A stretch of 64,000 bases of DNA from Microbacterium hydrothermale (GTDB lineage Bacteria > Actinomycetota > Actinomycetes > Actinomycetales > Microbacteriaceae). The notes below the pieces were generated by a model. That model saw only the letters and a program-made list of their open reading frames with translations. It did no database searches and was not told the origin of the DNA. The stretch lies in assembly GCF_004854025.1 (NCBI RefSeq), contig NZ_STGM01000002.1, positions 434,001-498,000 on the forward strand. The letters are read 5' to 3'. A program made the position numbers and the translations under genes. Each line of letters starts with the position of its first letter. Positions within the stretch are counted from its first letter, which is position 1. Positions 40,776 to 48,152 of this stretch are shown here, piece after piece.

Positions 40776-42069
40776 CGGTGGCCGCCTGGATGCCCGAGCT
40801 CATGGTGGTCACCGTGGTCGCGGCATCCTGTGCTCCGGTGAAGGCCAGGTCGAGCTGCTGCTTCAGCACAGGGATGATCCCCGACATCGAGGGGCTCGCG
40901 ACCTGCGCGACGTCCTGCGGCTGGACGAGAGCCGCCTGGCCCGCGAAGACGGGAGCCAGCTCGGGACGCACGTCGAAGGTGAGCTGGTCGTTGAGCAGGT
41001 CGGCGCGGGTCGGGAGCAGCGACGCCGCCCGGCAGAAGTCGCGCATGGGTCCGGCGTCGGTGACGAACTCGAGGAAGGATGCCGCGAGCTCGGGCTGCTG
41101 CGTGTTCGCGGTCGCCACGAGCGCGTTGCCGCCGAAATCGCTGCCCGCACGCACGTTGCGCGGGGCGTAGGTCGCCGTCCACTCGAAGTCGGCCGTGGTG
41201 TCGGCATCCGGGATCTGGAAAGCCCCCGACCACACCATCGCCACCGACTGCGAGAACCACGACTCCGCCGCGTAGCTCGACGAGGCGATCGTGTTGTTGG
41301 CGGGCACGTAGTTCTTCGTGAAGAACGAGCTCGAGAACGCCACCGCCTCGCGCGCCGCGTCGGAGTCGATCGCCGGGGTCTTCTGATCGGACTCCAGGAA
41401 GGCCCCGTCGGACTGGAAGAGCAGGCTGAGCCATCGCGTGACGCCGTTGCCCTGCCAGTTGTAGGCCCAGGGCCAGCGATCGGCGGACAGGCCCGCGCGC
41501 AGCCGGGCGCCGAGGGCGTCGAGCTGCTCCCACGTCCACGCCTGATCGGCCGAGGTGGGGATCTCGGACGCGTCGATGCCGGCCTGACGGAACAGGTCGA
41601 GGTTGACGAGGATCGCCGAGGTGTCGGTGTGGTGCGGCAGGCCGAACGTGCCGTCGCCGTTCTGCACCGCGGCCCACGCCTGCGGGGTGAACTGCTCCTG
41701 GCGGTCGGCCGACAGCAGGGGCTTCAGGTCGAGCAGCTGGCCGCGACCGGCGTACGCGCCGAACGTGTAATACGGCACGCGGAAGATGTCGGGCGGATTG
41801 CCCGCCTGCAGCTGCGCGTCGATGTTCGTGAACATCTGCTCGTACGGCACGGCGTTGAGCTCGACGGTCGCGCCCTCGTTGGCCGCCTCGAACGCGGCGA
41901 TCGCGGCGCGGAAGCCGGCCAGCTCGGCATCCGTCCCCCACGTGGTGAAGGTCAGCGTGCCCTGCCGTTTCTCGGCGGGTGCGGTCTGCACGAAGCCGCA
42001 TCCGGCGAGCAGGAGTGGCAGCGCGAGGGCGCCCGATCCGGCGAGGAAGGTACGGCGGGTGACGGTCAT
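40768..42069 (-). CDS. Carbohydrate ABC transporter substrate-binding lipoprotein, Tat type
   Basis: A 433-residue binding protein. The N-terminus TRRTFLAGSGALALPLLLAG has a twin-arginine motif and ends in a lipobox Cys, so export through Tat with lipid anchoring is likely. The binding domain shows LTFTTWGTDAELAGFRAAI, GNPPDIFRVPYYTFGAY and FGLPHHTDTSAILVN. The ATG at 42069 has CGGAG upstream; an in-frame start at 42096 is less likely. The region upstream holds an inverted repeat at 42083-42098. Confidence 0.9.
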   Translation of the reverse strand: MTVTRRTFLAGSGALALPLLLAGCGFVQTAPAEKRQGTLTFTTWGTDAELAGFRAAIAAFEAANEGATVELNAVPYEQMFTNIDAQLQAGNPPDIFRVPYYTFGAYAGRGQLLDLKPLLSADRQEQFTPQAWAAVQNGDGTFGLPHHTDTSAILVNLDLFRQAGIDASEIPTSADQAWTWEQLDALGARLRAGLSADRWPWAYNWQGNGVTRWLSLLFQSDGAFLESDQKTPAIDSDAAREAVAFSSSFFTKNYVPANNTIASSSYAAESWFSQSVAMVWSGAFQIPDADTTADFEWTATYAPRNVRAGSDFGGNALVATANTQQPELAASFLEFVTDAGPMRDFCRAASLLPTRADLLNDQLTFDVRPELAPVFAGQAALVQPQDVAQVASPSMSGIIPVLKQQLDLAFTGAQDAATTVTTMSSGIQAATGG

Positions 42070-42082
42070 GACGAACTCCGAT

Positions 42083-42098
42083 CGTTGGTTGCACAACG
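42083..42098. promoter_or_regulatory. Candidate operator of the second sugar transport operon
   Basis: CGTTG (42083-42087) and CAACG (42094-42098) are inverted around GGTTGC, with an inner GTTG/CAAC pair. It lies 14 bp upstream of the ATG. No regulator gene is adjacent. Confidence 0.4.
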
Positions 42099-42247
42099 AG
42101 GAGCGGACGCCGGGGCTGCGCTGCTACTCGCGGGCGACGGTACGCTCACGACCGGCGGGCATCCGGGGGTTGCGGAATCGGCGAAGTGCTGCACACACCG
42201 CTCGACGGCGAGAAGTCCAGCCCTGTGGCCGCCGCGGCATCCGCGCG

Positions 42248-42253
42248 TACCGT
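42248..42253 (+). promoter_or_regulatory. -10 element (TACCGT) of the metallopeptidase gene
   Basis: TACCGT ends 7 bases before the GTG at 42261 and helps decide that start. Confidence 0.45.
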
Positions 42254-42260
42254 GACGGTC

Positions 42261-43133
42261 GTGACCTTCAACGACAACGCCCGCGTGGGCGGCAACACGG
42301 CCAAGCGGCGCGGTGGGACGGTCGCGGCCGTCGGCGGCGGCGCGGTGGGTCTCGGCGCGATCGTGGTGTTGCTCATCTCGGCCTTCACCGGCACCGATCT
42401 GACCGGGCTGCTCGGCGGTGGGGCGCCCGCGGCCCCGCAGAGCGGCGGCGAAGCCATCGCGAACTGTTCGACGGGACAGGATGCCAACAACGACGACACC
42501 TGCCGCCTCGCCGCGGCGACCCTCAGCATCGACCAGTTCTGGCAGGAGCGCCTCGACGGGTACCGCGAACCGCAGCTGATCATCGTCGACCAGTCGACCT
42601 CGAGCGCGTGCGGAACGGCGTCCAACGCAACCGGCCCGTTCTACTGCCCGCCGGATGAGACCGTGTACGTCGACCCCACGTTCTTCTCGACCCTGCGGGA
42701 GCAGTACGACACCACCGCGGGCCCCCTCGCCCAGCTCTACGTGCTCGCGCACGAGTACGGGCACCACGTGCAGAACCTCACCGGGGTGATGCAGGAGTAT
42801 CCGAACAACGGAACCGGACCCGACAGCAACGGCGTACGCACCGAACTCCAGGCCGACTGCTACGCCGGCGCCTGGGTCGCCGCGGCCGGCGAACAGGTCG
42901 ACGAGAACGGCACGCCCTACCTGCAGCCCCCGACCGACCAGCAGATCAGCGACGCCCTCGCAGCGGCAGCCGCGGTCGGCGACGACCACATCCAGGCCGA
43001 GGCGGGCCAGGTCACCAACCCCGAGAGCTTCACGCACGGCTCGAGCGAGCAGCGGACCCGGTGGTTCGACGCCGGGCGCCAGGGCGGCGTGAACGCCTGC
43101 GACACCTTCTCGGTCGCGGGCTCGAGCCTGTAG
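42261..43133 (+). CDS. ypfJ: Neutral zinc metallopeptidase, YpfJ family
   Basis: A 290-residue membrane-anchored protein. It begins MTFNDNARVGGNTAKRRGG, the usual start of actinobacterial YpfJ. One helix follows (about 22-42), then an external domain with the zincin motif HEYGHH (His164, Glu165, His168) and four or more cysteines. The family is annotated as a neutral zinc metallopeptidase, but proteolysis is poorly documented. The GTG at 42261 is preferred to 42186, both for this start sequence and for the -10 just upstream. Confidence 0.87.
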   Translation: MTFNDNARVGGNTAKRRGGTVAAVGGGAVGLGAIVVLLISAFTGTDLTGLLGGGAPAAPQSGGEAIANCSTGQDANNDDTCRLAAATLSIDQFWQERLDGYREPQLIIVDQSTSSACGTASNATGPFYCPPDETVYVDPTFFSTLREQYDTTAGPLAQLYVLAHEYGHHVQNLTGVMQEYPNNGTGPDSNGVRTELQADCYAGAWVAAAGEQVDENGTPYLQPPTDQQISDALAAAAAVGDDHIQAEAGQVTNPESFTHGSSEQRTRWFDAGRQGGVNACDTFSVAGSSL

Positions 43134-43211
43134 GCGGGGGCGTTCCGCGCCGGGTTGCGGACCGTTCCGCGAACTGCGGCCCCGGCACGCCGGCATCCGG
43201 GCCTGAAAGCC

Positions 43212-43256
43212 GGCCCTCCGGGATCCCGCCGCGCACGACGGCTGGCCCGGAGGGCC
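43212..43256. terminator. Hairpin between convergent ypfJ and copC
   Basis: Perfect 11-bp arms GGCCCTCCGGG (43212-43222) and CCCGGAGGGCC (43246-43256) with a 23-base loop. The position suggests a two-way transcription end, though there is no T-run. Confidence 0.5.
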
Positions 43257-43265
43257 CGGGGCGGG

Positions 43266-43850
43266 TCAGTCCTCGCGGCTGCGCGTGCGCAGGATGATGA
43301 CGATCAGGATGCCGACGATCACGACGGCGCCGCCGCCCGCGAGCAGTCCGATGGTCAGGCCCGACATCCCGCCACCGGCGGGGGCGTCGCTCGCGGGAGC
43401 GGCCTCTCCGGCGCCCACGGCCGAGGCGCACGGCGACTGCTCCGCTCCGCTGGACGTGCTCTCGCCCGTGTAGGTGAACGGGATGACGCCCGAGACCGGG
43501 TGGCCGTCGGAGGAGACGGCGCGCCACTCGACCTGGTAGGCGCCGGGCGCGCCGAGGGCGACCTCGGTGGTGAGGCTGGGACCGGCGAGCTCCGTGCAGG
43601 CGCTCTCGTAGTGGCGTCCGTCGGGACCGACCACGATCACGACGTTGCCGCCGTCGGCGCCGAGCAGGTTGGCGCTGAAGTCGAGGGTGACCTGCGACAG
43701 GGTCGAGACGGCGTCGCCCTCCGTGGGAGACGACGAGACGAGGCTGTCGTGCGCCGAGGCCGCGGTGGCCCCGCCCAGGGCGGCGGTCATCGCCGCAGCG
43801 ATCACCGCCGCCCCGGCGAGAACGCGGCGCAGCGCGTTGCGGGAGCGCAT
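43266..43850 (-). CDS. copC: CopC domain copper-resistance protein
   Basis: A 194-residue exported protein. A signal peptide ends at TAASA before His34, so the mature protein starts HDSLVSSSPTEG; the N-terminal His and the later SSDGHPVSG are CopC copper ligands. After a Ser/Ala-rich linker a C-terminal helix (TIGLLAGGGAVVIVGILIVI) anchors it outside the membrane. It binds copper at the cell surface. The gene starts 2 bases after the YcnI gene, so the two are co-transcribed. Confidence 0.88.
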   Translation of the reverse strand: MRSRNALRRVLAGAAVIAAAMTAALGGATAASAHDSLVSSSPTEGDAVSTLSQVTLDFSANLLGADGGNVVIVVGPDGRHYESACTELAGPSLTTEVALGAPGAYQVEWRAVSSDGHPVSGVIPFTYTGESTSSGAEQSPCASAVGAGEAAPASDAPAGGGMSGLTIGLLAGGGAVVIVGILIVIILRTRSRED

Positions 43851-43852
43851 GC

Positions 43853-44602
43853 TCAGACGCGCTTCGGACGACGGGCGAACGCGAGTGCGCCCAGCACGGC
43901 GCCGGCGGCCGCGACGACCAGCGCGGCGATGCTCAGGCCCAGAGCGACGCCCGAGGAGGAGTCGCTCGTCGCGGCGCTCGCCTCGCTCGAGTGGTCGTCC
44001 ATTCCGGATGCCGTGGTCGTCGCGGTCGAGCCGTGGCTGTGCTCCGCGGTCGGCGGGGTGTCGTTGATGTAGAGCACCGGTGCGGGCTCGAGCGTGTCGT
44101 CGGCCGCGACCTGGTCGGGCGTCGCCGCCCAGTCGACGACCTCGCCGTCGGAGTAGGTCTGGGTCGCCGGCAGCAGGAGATGCCCGGTGTCGGGCACCGG
44201 TCCGAGCACGGCCGAGAAGATCTGGAACTGGTCCTGACCGATGCCGACTCCCGGGTCGGCCTGCCAGACGATCTTGAGGGCGGCGTCGGAGATGGTGTTG
44301 CCGTCGACCTCGACGGGTGCCGGCAGGGCGCCCTTCTCGACCGTGGCCGTCCACCCCGACACGGGCTCGACGAGCACCGAGCTGAGCGGGGTGTCGGTGG
44401 GCAGGGCGACCTCGACCTTGACGGTGGACGCCGTCTCGGACTCGGTCGGAACGCGGAAGTTCACCGTGGCGTAGCTGCCGGGTGTCGCCGTGTTCGGGTT
44501 GACGGTCACGTGGGCGGAGGCCGCCAGGGGGGCGCCGATGGCGAGCACGGCGCCGGCCGCGAGGCCCACGAGGGCACGCCGAAGAGTGGTCTTGCGAGAC
44601 AT
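43853..44602 (-). CDS. ycnI: YcnI/DUF1775 family copper-binding membrane protein
   Basis: A 249-residue protein. The signal peptide ends LAASA before His31, giving a mature start HVTVNPNTATPG with an N-terminal histidine that binds copper in this family. The YcnI beta-sandwich runs to about residue 160 (TVKVEVALP, VSGWTATVEKGALP). A linker with His (AEHSHGST) and one C-terminal helix follow. With CopC it forms a copper-handling pair. The ATG is at 44602; the ribosome site (AGAAAG) is weak. Confidence 0.88.
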   Translation of the reverse strand: MSRKTTLRRALVGLAAGAVLAIGAPLAASAHVTVNPNTATPGSYATVNFRVPTESETASTVKVEVALPTDTPLSSVLVEPVSGWTATVEKGALPAPVEVDGNTISDAALKIVWQADPGVGIGQDQFQIFSAVLGPVPDTGHLLLPATQTYSDGEVVDWAATPDQVAADDTLEPAPVLYINDTPPTAEHSHGSTATTTASGMDDHSSEASAATSDSSSGVALGLSIAALVVAAAGAVLGALAFARRPKRV

Positions 44603-44666
44603 GGATGCTGCTTTCTGAAAGGGCGCGCCGATCAGACGGACGCGCCGAAGATGAGGGTGTCGAGGA

Positions 44667-45257
44667 TCACGCCGCGCGCGGCGGACCCCGGTGCCTCATC
44701 GGCGACAACACCGTCATCGCCCTCGTCAGAAGAGGGGCTTCGGGGGCCGGGCGGACGGCATCCGTTCGCGCGGCGAGCCCCCGGAACGGGCGCAGGACCG
44801 CCAGTGCCGCGACCACGAAACGCGCGATCGCGCGCACGGCGCGCTCCCCGCGACCGAGCGCGAGGATCGTCACGGCCGCAGCGACGGCGTGCGCGACCCA
44901 CATCCAGGGCGAGTGCGCGGTGTGCGTCGGGCCCATGGCGGCCGCATCCCACAGCACCGGCGCGGCGCCGTGGTGCGACACCGGTCCCGCGCCGCTCCCG
45001 CTCAGATCGAGGGTCAGGATGCCGTGGAACAGCGCCTGGCTGAGCACCACGGCGAGCGCGAGCCGCCACCACGACGCCGTGCGTCCGGCCAGGAGCACGC
45101 ACACGGGCGCGGCCAGGCACAGCGCGAGAGCGACGTTCATCGCCGGCGGCAACTGCGCCCCGACGGACGCGTGCGAGACGGTCGCGATGAAGGTCGCCAC
45201 GGCGGCCGCGGCGATTCCGCGTCCAACGCGCTGCGCGCGCCCTGCTCTCGACGACAT
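44667..45257 (-). CDS. Hypothetical copper-operon membrane protein
   Basis: A 196-residue membrane protein with about four helices. Between the third and fourth lies a His/Met-containing loop (GPVSHHGAAP ... AAAMGPTHTAHSPWMWVAHA) that could bind metal. I do not recognise a named family. It is the first gene of the ycnI-copC run, 64 bp upstream of ycnI. The ATG at 45257 has GGAGGAGAAGG as ribosome site, with TAGGCT at 45277-45282 as the -10. The longer minus-strand frame extending to 46373 is a shadow. Confidence 0.72.
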   Translation of the reverse strand: MSSRAGRAQRVGRGIAAAAVATFIATVSHASVGAQLPPAMNVALALCLAAPVCVLLAGRTASWWRLALAVVLSQALFHGILTLDLSGSGAGPVSHHGAAPVLWDAAAMGPTHTAHSPWMWVAHAVAAAVTILALGRGERAVRAIARFVVAALAVLRPFRGLAARTDAVRPAPEAPLLTRAMTVLSPMRHRGPPRAA

Positions 45258-45276
45258 GCGACTCCTTCTCCTCCAG

Positions 45277-45282
45277 CCTAGG
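45277..45282 (-). promoter_or_regulatory. -10 element (TAGGCT) of the copper operon
   Basis: It lies 19 bases before the ATG at 45257, with a Shine-Dalgarno sequence between. Unlike many promoters here, this one gives a leadered mRNA. Confidence 0.5.
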
Positions 45283-45395
45283 CGGCCCCACCGACATCGG
45301 TGCGGGCGATGGTCAGGCGTCGAGAAAGGCCCCGGGGCCCACGCTCGGTCGCGACCCGCGCGCGAATCGGACCCGCGGTCCGCGGGGCACCCCCG

Positions 45396-45401
45396 TAGGG
45401 T
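45396..45401 (+). promoter_or_regulatory. -10 element (TAGGGT) of the LysM gene
   Basis: TAGGGT ends 6 bases before the ATG at 45408, giving a leaderless mRNA. Confidence 0.55.
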
Positions 45402-45407
45402 GATCGC

Positions 45408-46157
45408 ATGAAGAAGGAAGCGGCGATCGCGACCGGGGTGTCGATCTTCGTCGTGGCGGGGCTCGTCGCCCTCGCCGCTCCCGCCGTGTCGGCCGCTCTC
45501 CCGCACCTGACGTCGATCGCCGCGGACGCGCCCTCCCCGTCCCCGACCGACGTCGCGGCATCCGGCGCGGAGGGGACCGACCCGACCGACCTCGGCGACG
45601 ACTACGTCCAGGTGGGCAACGTCGTCAGCATCCCGCGGAACGACCCCGAGGGATGCGACGCCCCGAGCTGGATCCACCTCGACAGGATGAGCGCGAGCGT
45701 GAACAACGACCTGATCGACCGGGGCCCGCGCGACCTCGCCGCCGGTCCCGTGGGAGTGGGCGACGGCGGTGTCGTCACGACCTACACCGTCGAACCGGGT
45801 GACTCCCTCTACGCGATCGGCGATCGTTTCTGCATCGCCAACCCCCTGAGCATCGCAACGCTCAACCACACGCGCGTGATCCAGCCCGGAGACGTGCTGC
45901 TCCTGCGGCCCGACGGATCGCTTCCGTGGATCCCGTACTTCAACCCACCCGACGCTCCCGGGGGCTATCAGCAGATCCCCTATCAGCGCGCCGTCGAGGC
46001 CATGAGGATCGCGGCCCACGCGGACGATCTCGACGCGATGCGCGCGATCTTCCGCGACGATATGGCGGGCCTCTTCCCGTCGACCGACGATGCCGATGTG
46101 ATCGCCCGCGCTCTCGACGCGGGGGATCTGCGCGCTCTCCGCCAGATGTTCGCGTGA
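45408..46157 (+). CDS. LysM domain membrane-anchored protein
   Basis: A 249-residue protein. It has an N-terminal helix or uncleaved signal (IFVVAGLVALAAPAVSAAL), a Ser/Pro linker, and a LysM domain at about residues 121-165 (TTYTVEPGDSLYAIGDRFCI ... VIQPGDVLLL). The C-terminal 80 residues are helical and unassigned. LysM domains bind peptidoglycan, so it probably works at the cell wall. The ATG at 45408 is set by the -10 just upstream. Confidence 0.82.
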   Translation: MKKEAAIATGVSIFVVAGLVALAAPAVSAALPHLTSIAADAPSPSPTDVAASGAEGTDPTDLGDDYVQVGNVVSIPRNDPEGCDAPSWIHLDRMSASVNNDLIDRGPRDLAAGPVGVGDGGVVTTYTVEPGDSLYAIGDRFCIANPLSIATLNHTRVIQPGDVLLLRPDGSLPWIPYFNPPDAPGGYQQIPYQRAVEAMRIAAHADDLDAMRAIFRDDMAGLFPSTDDADVIARALDAGDLRALRQMFA

Positions 46158-46183
46158 CCGTCTTGCCGACGTCGGCGACTGGC

Positions 46184-46189
46184 TACGGT
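46184..46189 (+). promoter_or_regulatory. -10 element (TACGGT) of the GNAT gene
   Basis: TACGGT ends 6 bases before the ATG at 46196, giving a leaderless mRNA. Confidence 0.5.
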
Positions 46190-46195
46190 CGAGGG

Positions 46196-46774
46196 ATGGA
46201 CGACCTCCACGACACCTCCTCCGCCCTCGCCTACGGCGCCGACCTCCTGCGCGGCGAACGCGTCCGCCTGCGGGCGACCACGGATGCCGATCTCGACCCG
46301 CTCGTGGACTGGTGGCGTCGCGACGACTCGGCGGTGCTGCAGCAGGGCGGTGTGCAGCATCGGCCCGCGGCATCCGTGCGCGAGATGTTCCAGGCCTGGA
46401 GCCGCAACGATTCCCCCGGCGGGGCCGGCTTCAGCATCGACGACGAAGACGGACGCCTCATCGGCCACGCGACCCTGTGGGGCGGCAGCCTGCCCGCGCG
46501 CGTGGCGACCTTCGCGATCATCCTGGGCCCCGACGCGGTCGGCCGGGGCTACGGAACGGATGCCACCCGCACGATGCTGCGCTACGCCTTCGACGAGCTG
46601 GGCGTGAACAAGGTCGAACTGCGGGTGTGGGCCTTCAACACGCGAGCCCTGCGCGCCTACGAGAAGGCCGGTTTCGTGCGCGAGGGCGTGCGTCGGGCGG
46701 TGGCGTTCCACGGCGGACGCTTCCACGACGAGGTGCTGATGGGCGTGCTCGCGGAGGAATTCGCCGGGGTGTGA
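46196..46774 (+). CDS. GNAT family N-acetyltransferase
   Basis: A 192-residue acetyltransferase of the RimJ/RimL-like type. It starts the domain with GERVRLRATTDADLDPLVDWW. The acetyl-CoA loop is VGRGYGTDATRTML (Q/RxxGxG/A form), and the end motif is NTRALRAYEKAGFVREG. The acceptor is unknown; protein N-termini or small metabolites are both possible. It is read from its own leaderless promoter, 38 bp after the LysM gene. Confidence 0.87.
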   Translation: MDDLHDTSSALAYGADLLRGERVRLRATTDADLDPLVDWWRRDDSAVLQQGGVQHRPAASVREMFQAWSRNDSPGGAGFSIDDEDGRLIGHATLWGGSLPARVATFAIILGPDAVGRGYGTDATRTMLRYAFDELGVNKVELRVWAFNTRALRAYEKAGFVREGVRRAVAFHGGRFHDEVLMGVLAEEFAGV

Positions 46775-46804
46775 CCCCGGGGGCAGGAGCGAGGGGCCCG
46801 CGCG

Positions 46805-47911
46805 TCATCGCTTTTCGTCCGCACGGGCAGCCGTCCAGCCGTCGACCGACGGACTCACCACCCCCGCCCGGTCGTCGACCAGCCGGCGGCGCCCGATCCA
46901 CCCGGTGAGGCCGCGCCCGTCGCGCCAGACGACGAGGAGCGCCCCGGTCGCCAGGGCGAGCACGAACGCCGACAGCGACCACGACGCCGGCAGGGCGGAG
47001 AGCACGGCGTACGCCCCGGCGCCCGTGAGGAACCGCAGCGGGCGCGCCACCCACGCCGGCAGCACGCCGTTCGTGAAACGCACCCGCGTGGCCAGGTCGC
47101 CGATCGACCTCCCGGTCGCGAGGATCACGACCAGCCACACCCCGGCCGAGACCACCGTCCCCGCGAGCGAGGCCACCTCGTCGGTCGCGAAGGTGGCGGC
47201 ATCCCCCAGCGTCAGCACGATCACGGCCTGCACGGCCACCGAGACGGCGAAGCCGAGGAGCCACACGCCCACCACGTCGCACGCGATGCCCAGCAGACGG
47301 CGCCGGCGCGTCACCGGGCGGGGCTGCTCGGCATCCGGGCTCTTGCGCACCCCGCGGTGCGGGGCCGGAACGATGAACGCGAGGACCGAGCCCAGCAGGG
47401 CGCCCGAGGTGTTGGCGATGAGGTCGTCGACGTCGAAGACGCGGTAGGCGCACGGGAACAGCCCCCAGACGCCGGTGAGCTGCGTCGTCTCGATGATCCC
47501 CGAGATGAGGAGGCCCGCAGCCCCCGCGATCAGGATGCCGCGCCCGCCGAGCACCCGCAGGAAGAAGCCGAGCGGAAGGAAGAGGAGCACGTTCAGCGCC
47601 ACCTGCAGCACGACGGGGTCGGTGAGGTAGCGACCCGACACGGCGACCGCCGCGCGGATCTCGTCGACGAACTCGAAGGGGCGCAGGTTGACCCCCGCGC
47701 AGCGGTAGGCATCACCGTCGGGCAGGGGGATGAGCGTGTAGGTCCAGATCGCCCAGAAGTACACGGCGGCGCCGGCCCACAGCACGGTGCGCCAGAGTGT
47801 GAGTCTCCCGCGGCGGCGGTAGCTGACCGCGACGAAGGGCACGAACGCCAGCACCGCGACGATCGCGCCCGCGAAGACGGCGAGCAGTCCCGACCCGAGG
47901 ATGTTGTGCAC
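46805..47911 (-). CDS. VanZ family membrane protein with RDD-like C-terminal part
   Basis: A 368-residue polytopic membrane protein. The N-terminal half is VanZ-like: WAIWTYTLIPLPDG, NVLLFLPLGFFLRVLGG, SGIIETTQLTGVWG, and FDVDDLIANTSGALLGSVL. The C-terminal half holds further helices with RSIGDLATRVRF, resembling an RDD domain. VanZ domains occur in teicoplanin resistance and many unrelated proteins, so no drug role should be assumed. The start is GTG at 47911, 6 bases after TAAGCT on the minus strand. Confidence 0.83.
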   Translation of the reverse strand: MHNILGSGLLAVFAGAIVAVLAFVPFVAVSYRRRGRLTLWRTVLWAGAAVYFWAIWTYTLIPLPDGDAYRCAGVNLRPFEFVDEIRAAVAVSGRYLTDPVVLQVALNVLLFLPLGFFLRVLGGRGILIAGAAGLLISGIIETTQLTGVWGLFPCAYRVFDVDDLIANTSGALLGSVLAFIVPAPHRGVRKSPDAEQPRPVTRRRRLLGIACDVVGVWLLGFAVSVAVQAVIVLTLGDAATFATDEVASLAGTVVSAGVWLVVILATGRSIGDLATRVRFTNGVLPAWVARPLRFLTGAGAYAVLSALPASWSLSAFVLALATGALLVVWRDGRGLTGWIGRRRLVDDRAGVVSPSVDGWTAARADEKR

Positions 47912-47917
47912 CCCGCG

Positions 47918-47923
47918 AGCTTA
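47918..47923 (-). promoter_or_regulatory. -10 element (TAAGCT) of the VanZ gene
   Basis: TAAGCT on the minus strand ends 6 bases before the GTG start, giving a leaderless mRNA. Confidence 0.5.
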
Positions 47924-48152
47924 GGCGGGCGGCGCGCGCGTCTCCGTCGCCTTGTGCACAGCAGCCGCGCAGCCCTTCTTCGGTAGGGGATCGTCATCGG
48001 TGCGACGGCGGCTTCCTCCGCAGGAAACGCCGCGCACGGACCGCACCGGCGACGCCGGGATTACGGCATCCTGCGCCCCCGTTGATCACGACTGAGCGAC
48101 CAGAGGCTGAACGACGTGCGCGTCAGATTGCGCAGAGCCCGGAGTGCGCGTA
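47924..48152 (+). promoter_or_regulatory. Long leader region of the KimA-like gene
   Basis: A 229-bp region without a gene. A possible -10 (TAGGGG, 47984-47989) would give a leader of about 160 bases. A hairpin at 48007-48027 (GGCG..TTCCT / AGGAA.CGCC) lies within it. Potassium transporters of this family are often under c-di-AMP (ydaO/yuaA) riboswitches, but I could not match the diagnostic motif. Confidence 0.3.

Noticed and set aside
44632..45297. A 221-codon minus-strand frame over the copper-operon membrane gene
   Set aside because: Its product is Arg-rich without helices, while the other frame (44667-45257) gives a clean membrane protein with a strong ribosome site.
45926..46195. N-terminal extension of the GNAT protein within the LysM gene
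   Set aside because: It is out of frame with LysM coding sequence, and a -10 element sits right before the ATG at 46196.
46805..47911. Antibiotic-resistance gene call for the VanZ protein
   Set aside because: VanZ domains are common in unrelated membrane proteins; no other van genes are present.
47984..48152. Definite c-di-AMP riboswitch
   Set aside because: Gene context suits it, but I could not align the conserved ydaO motif by eye; only a leader region is recorded.
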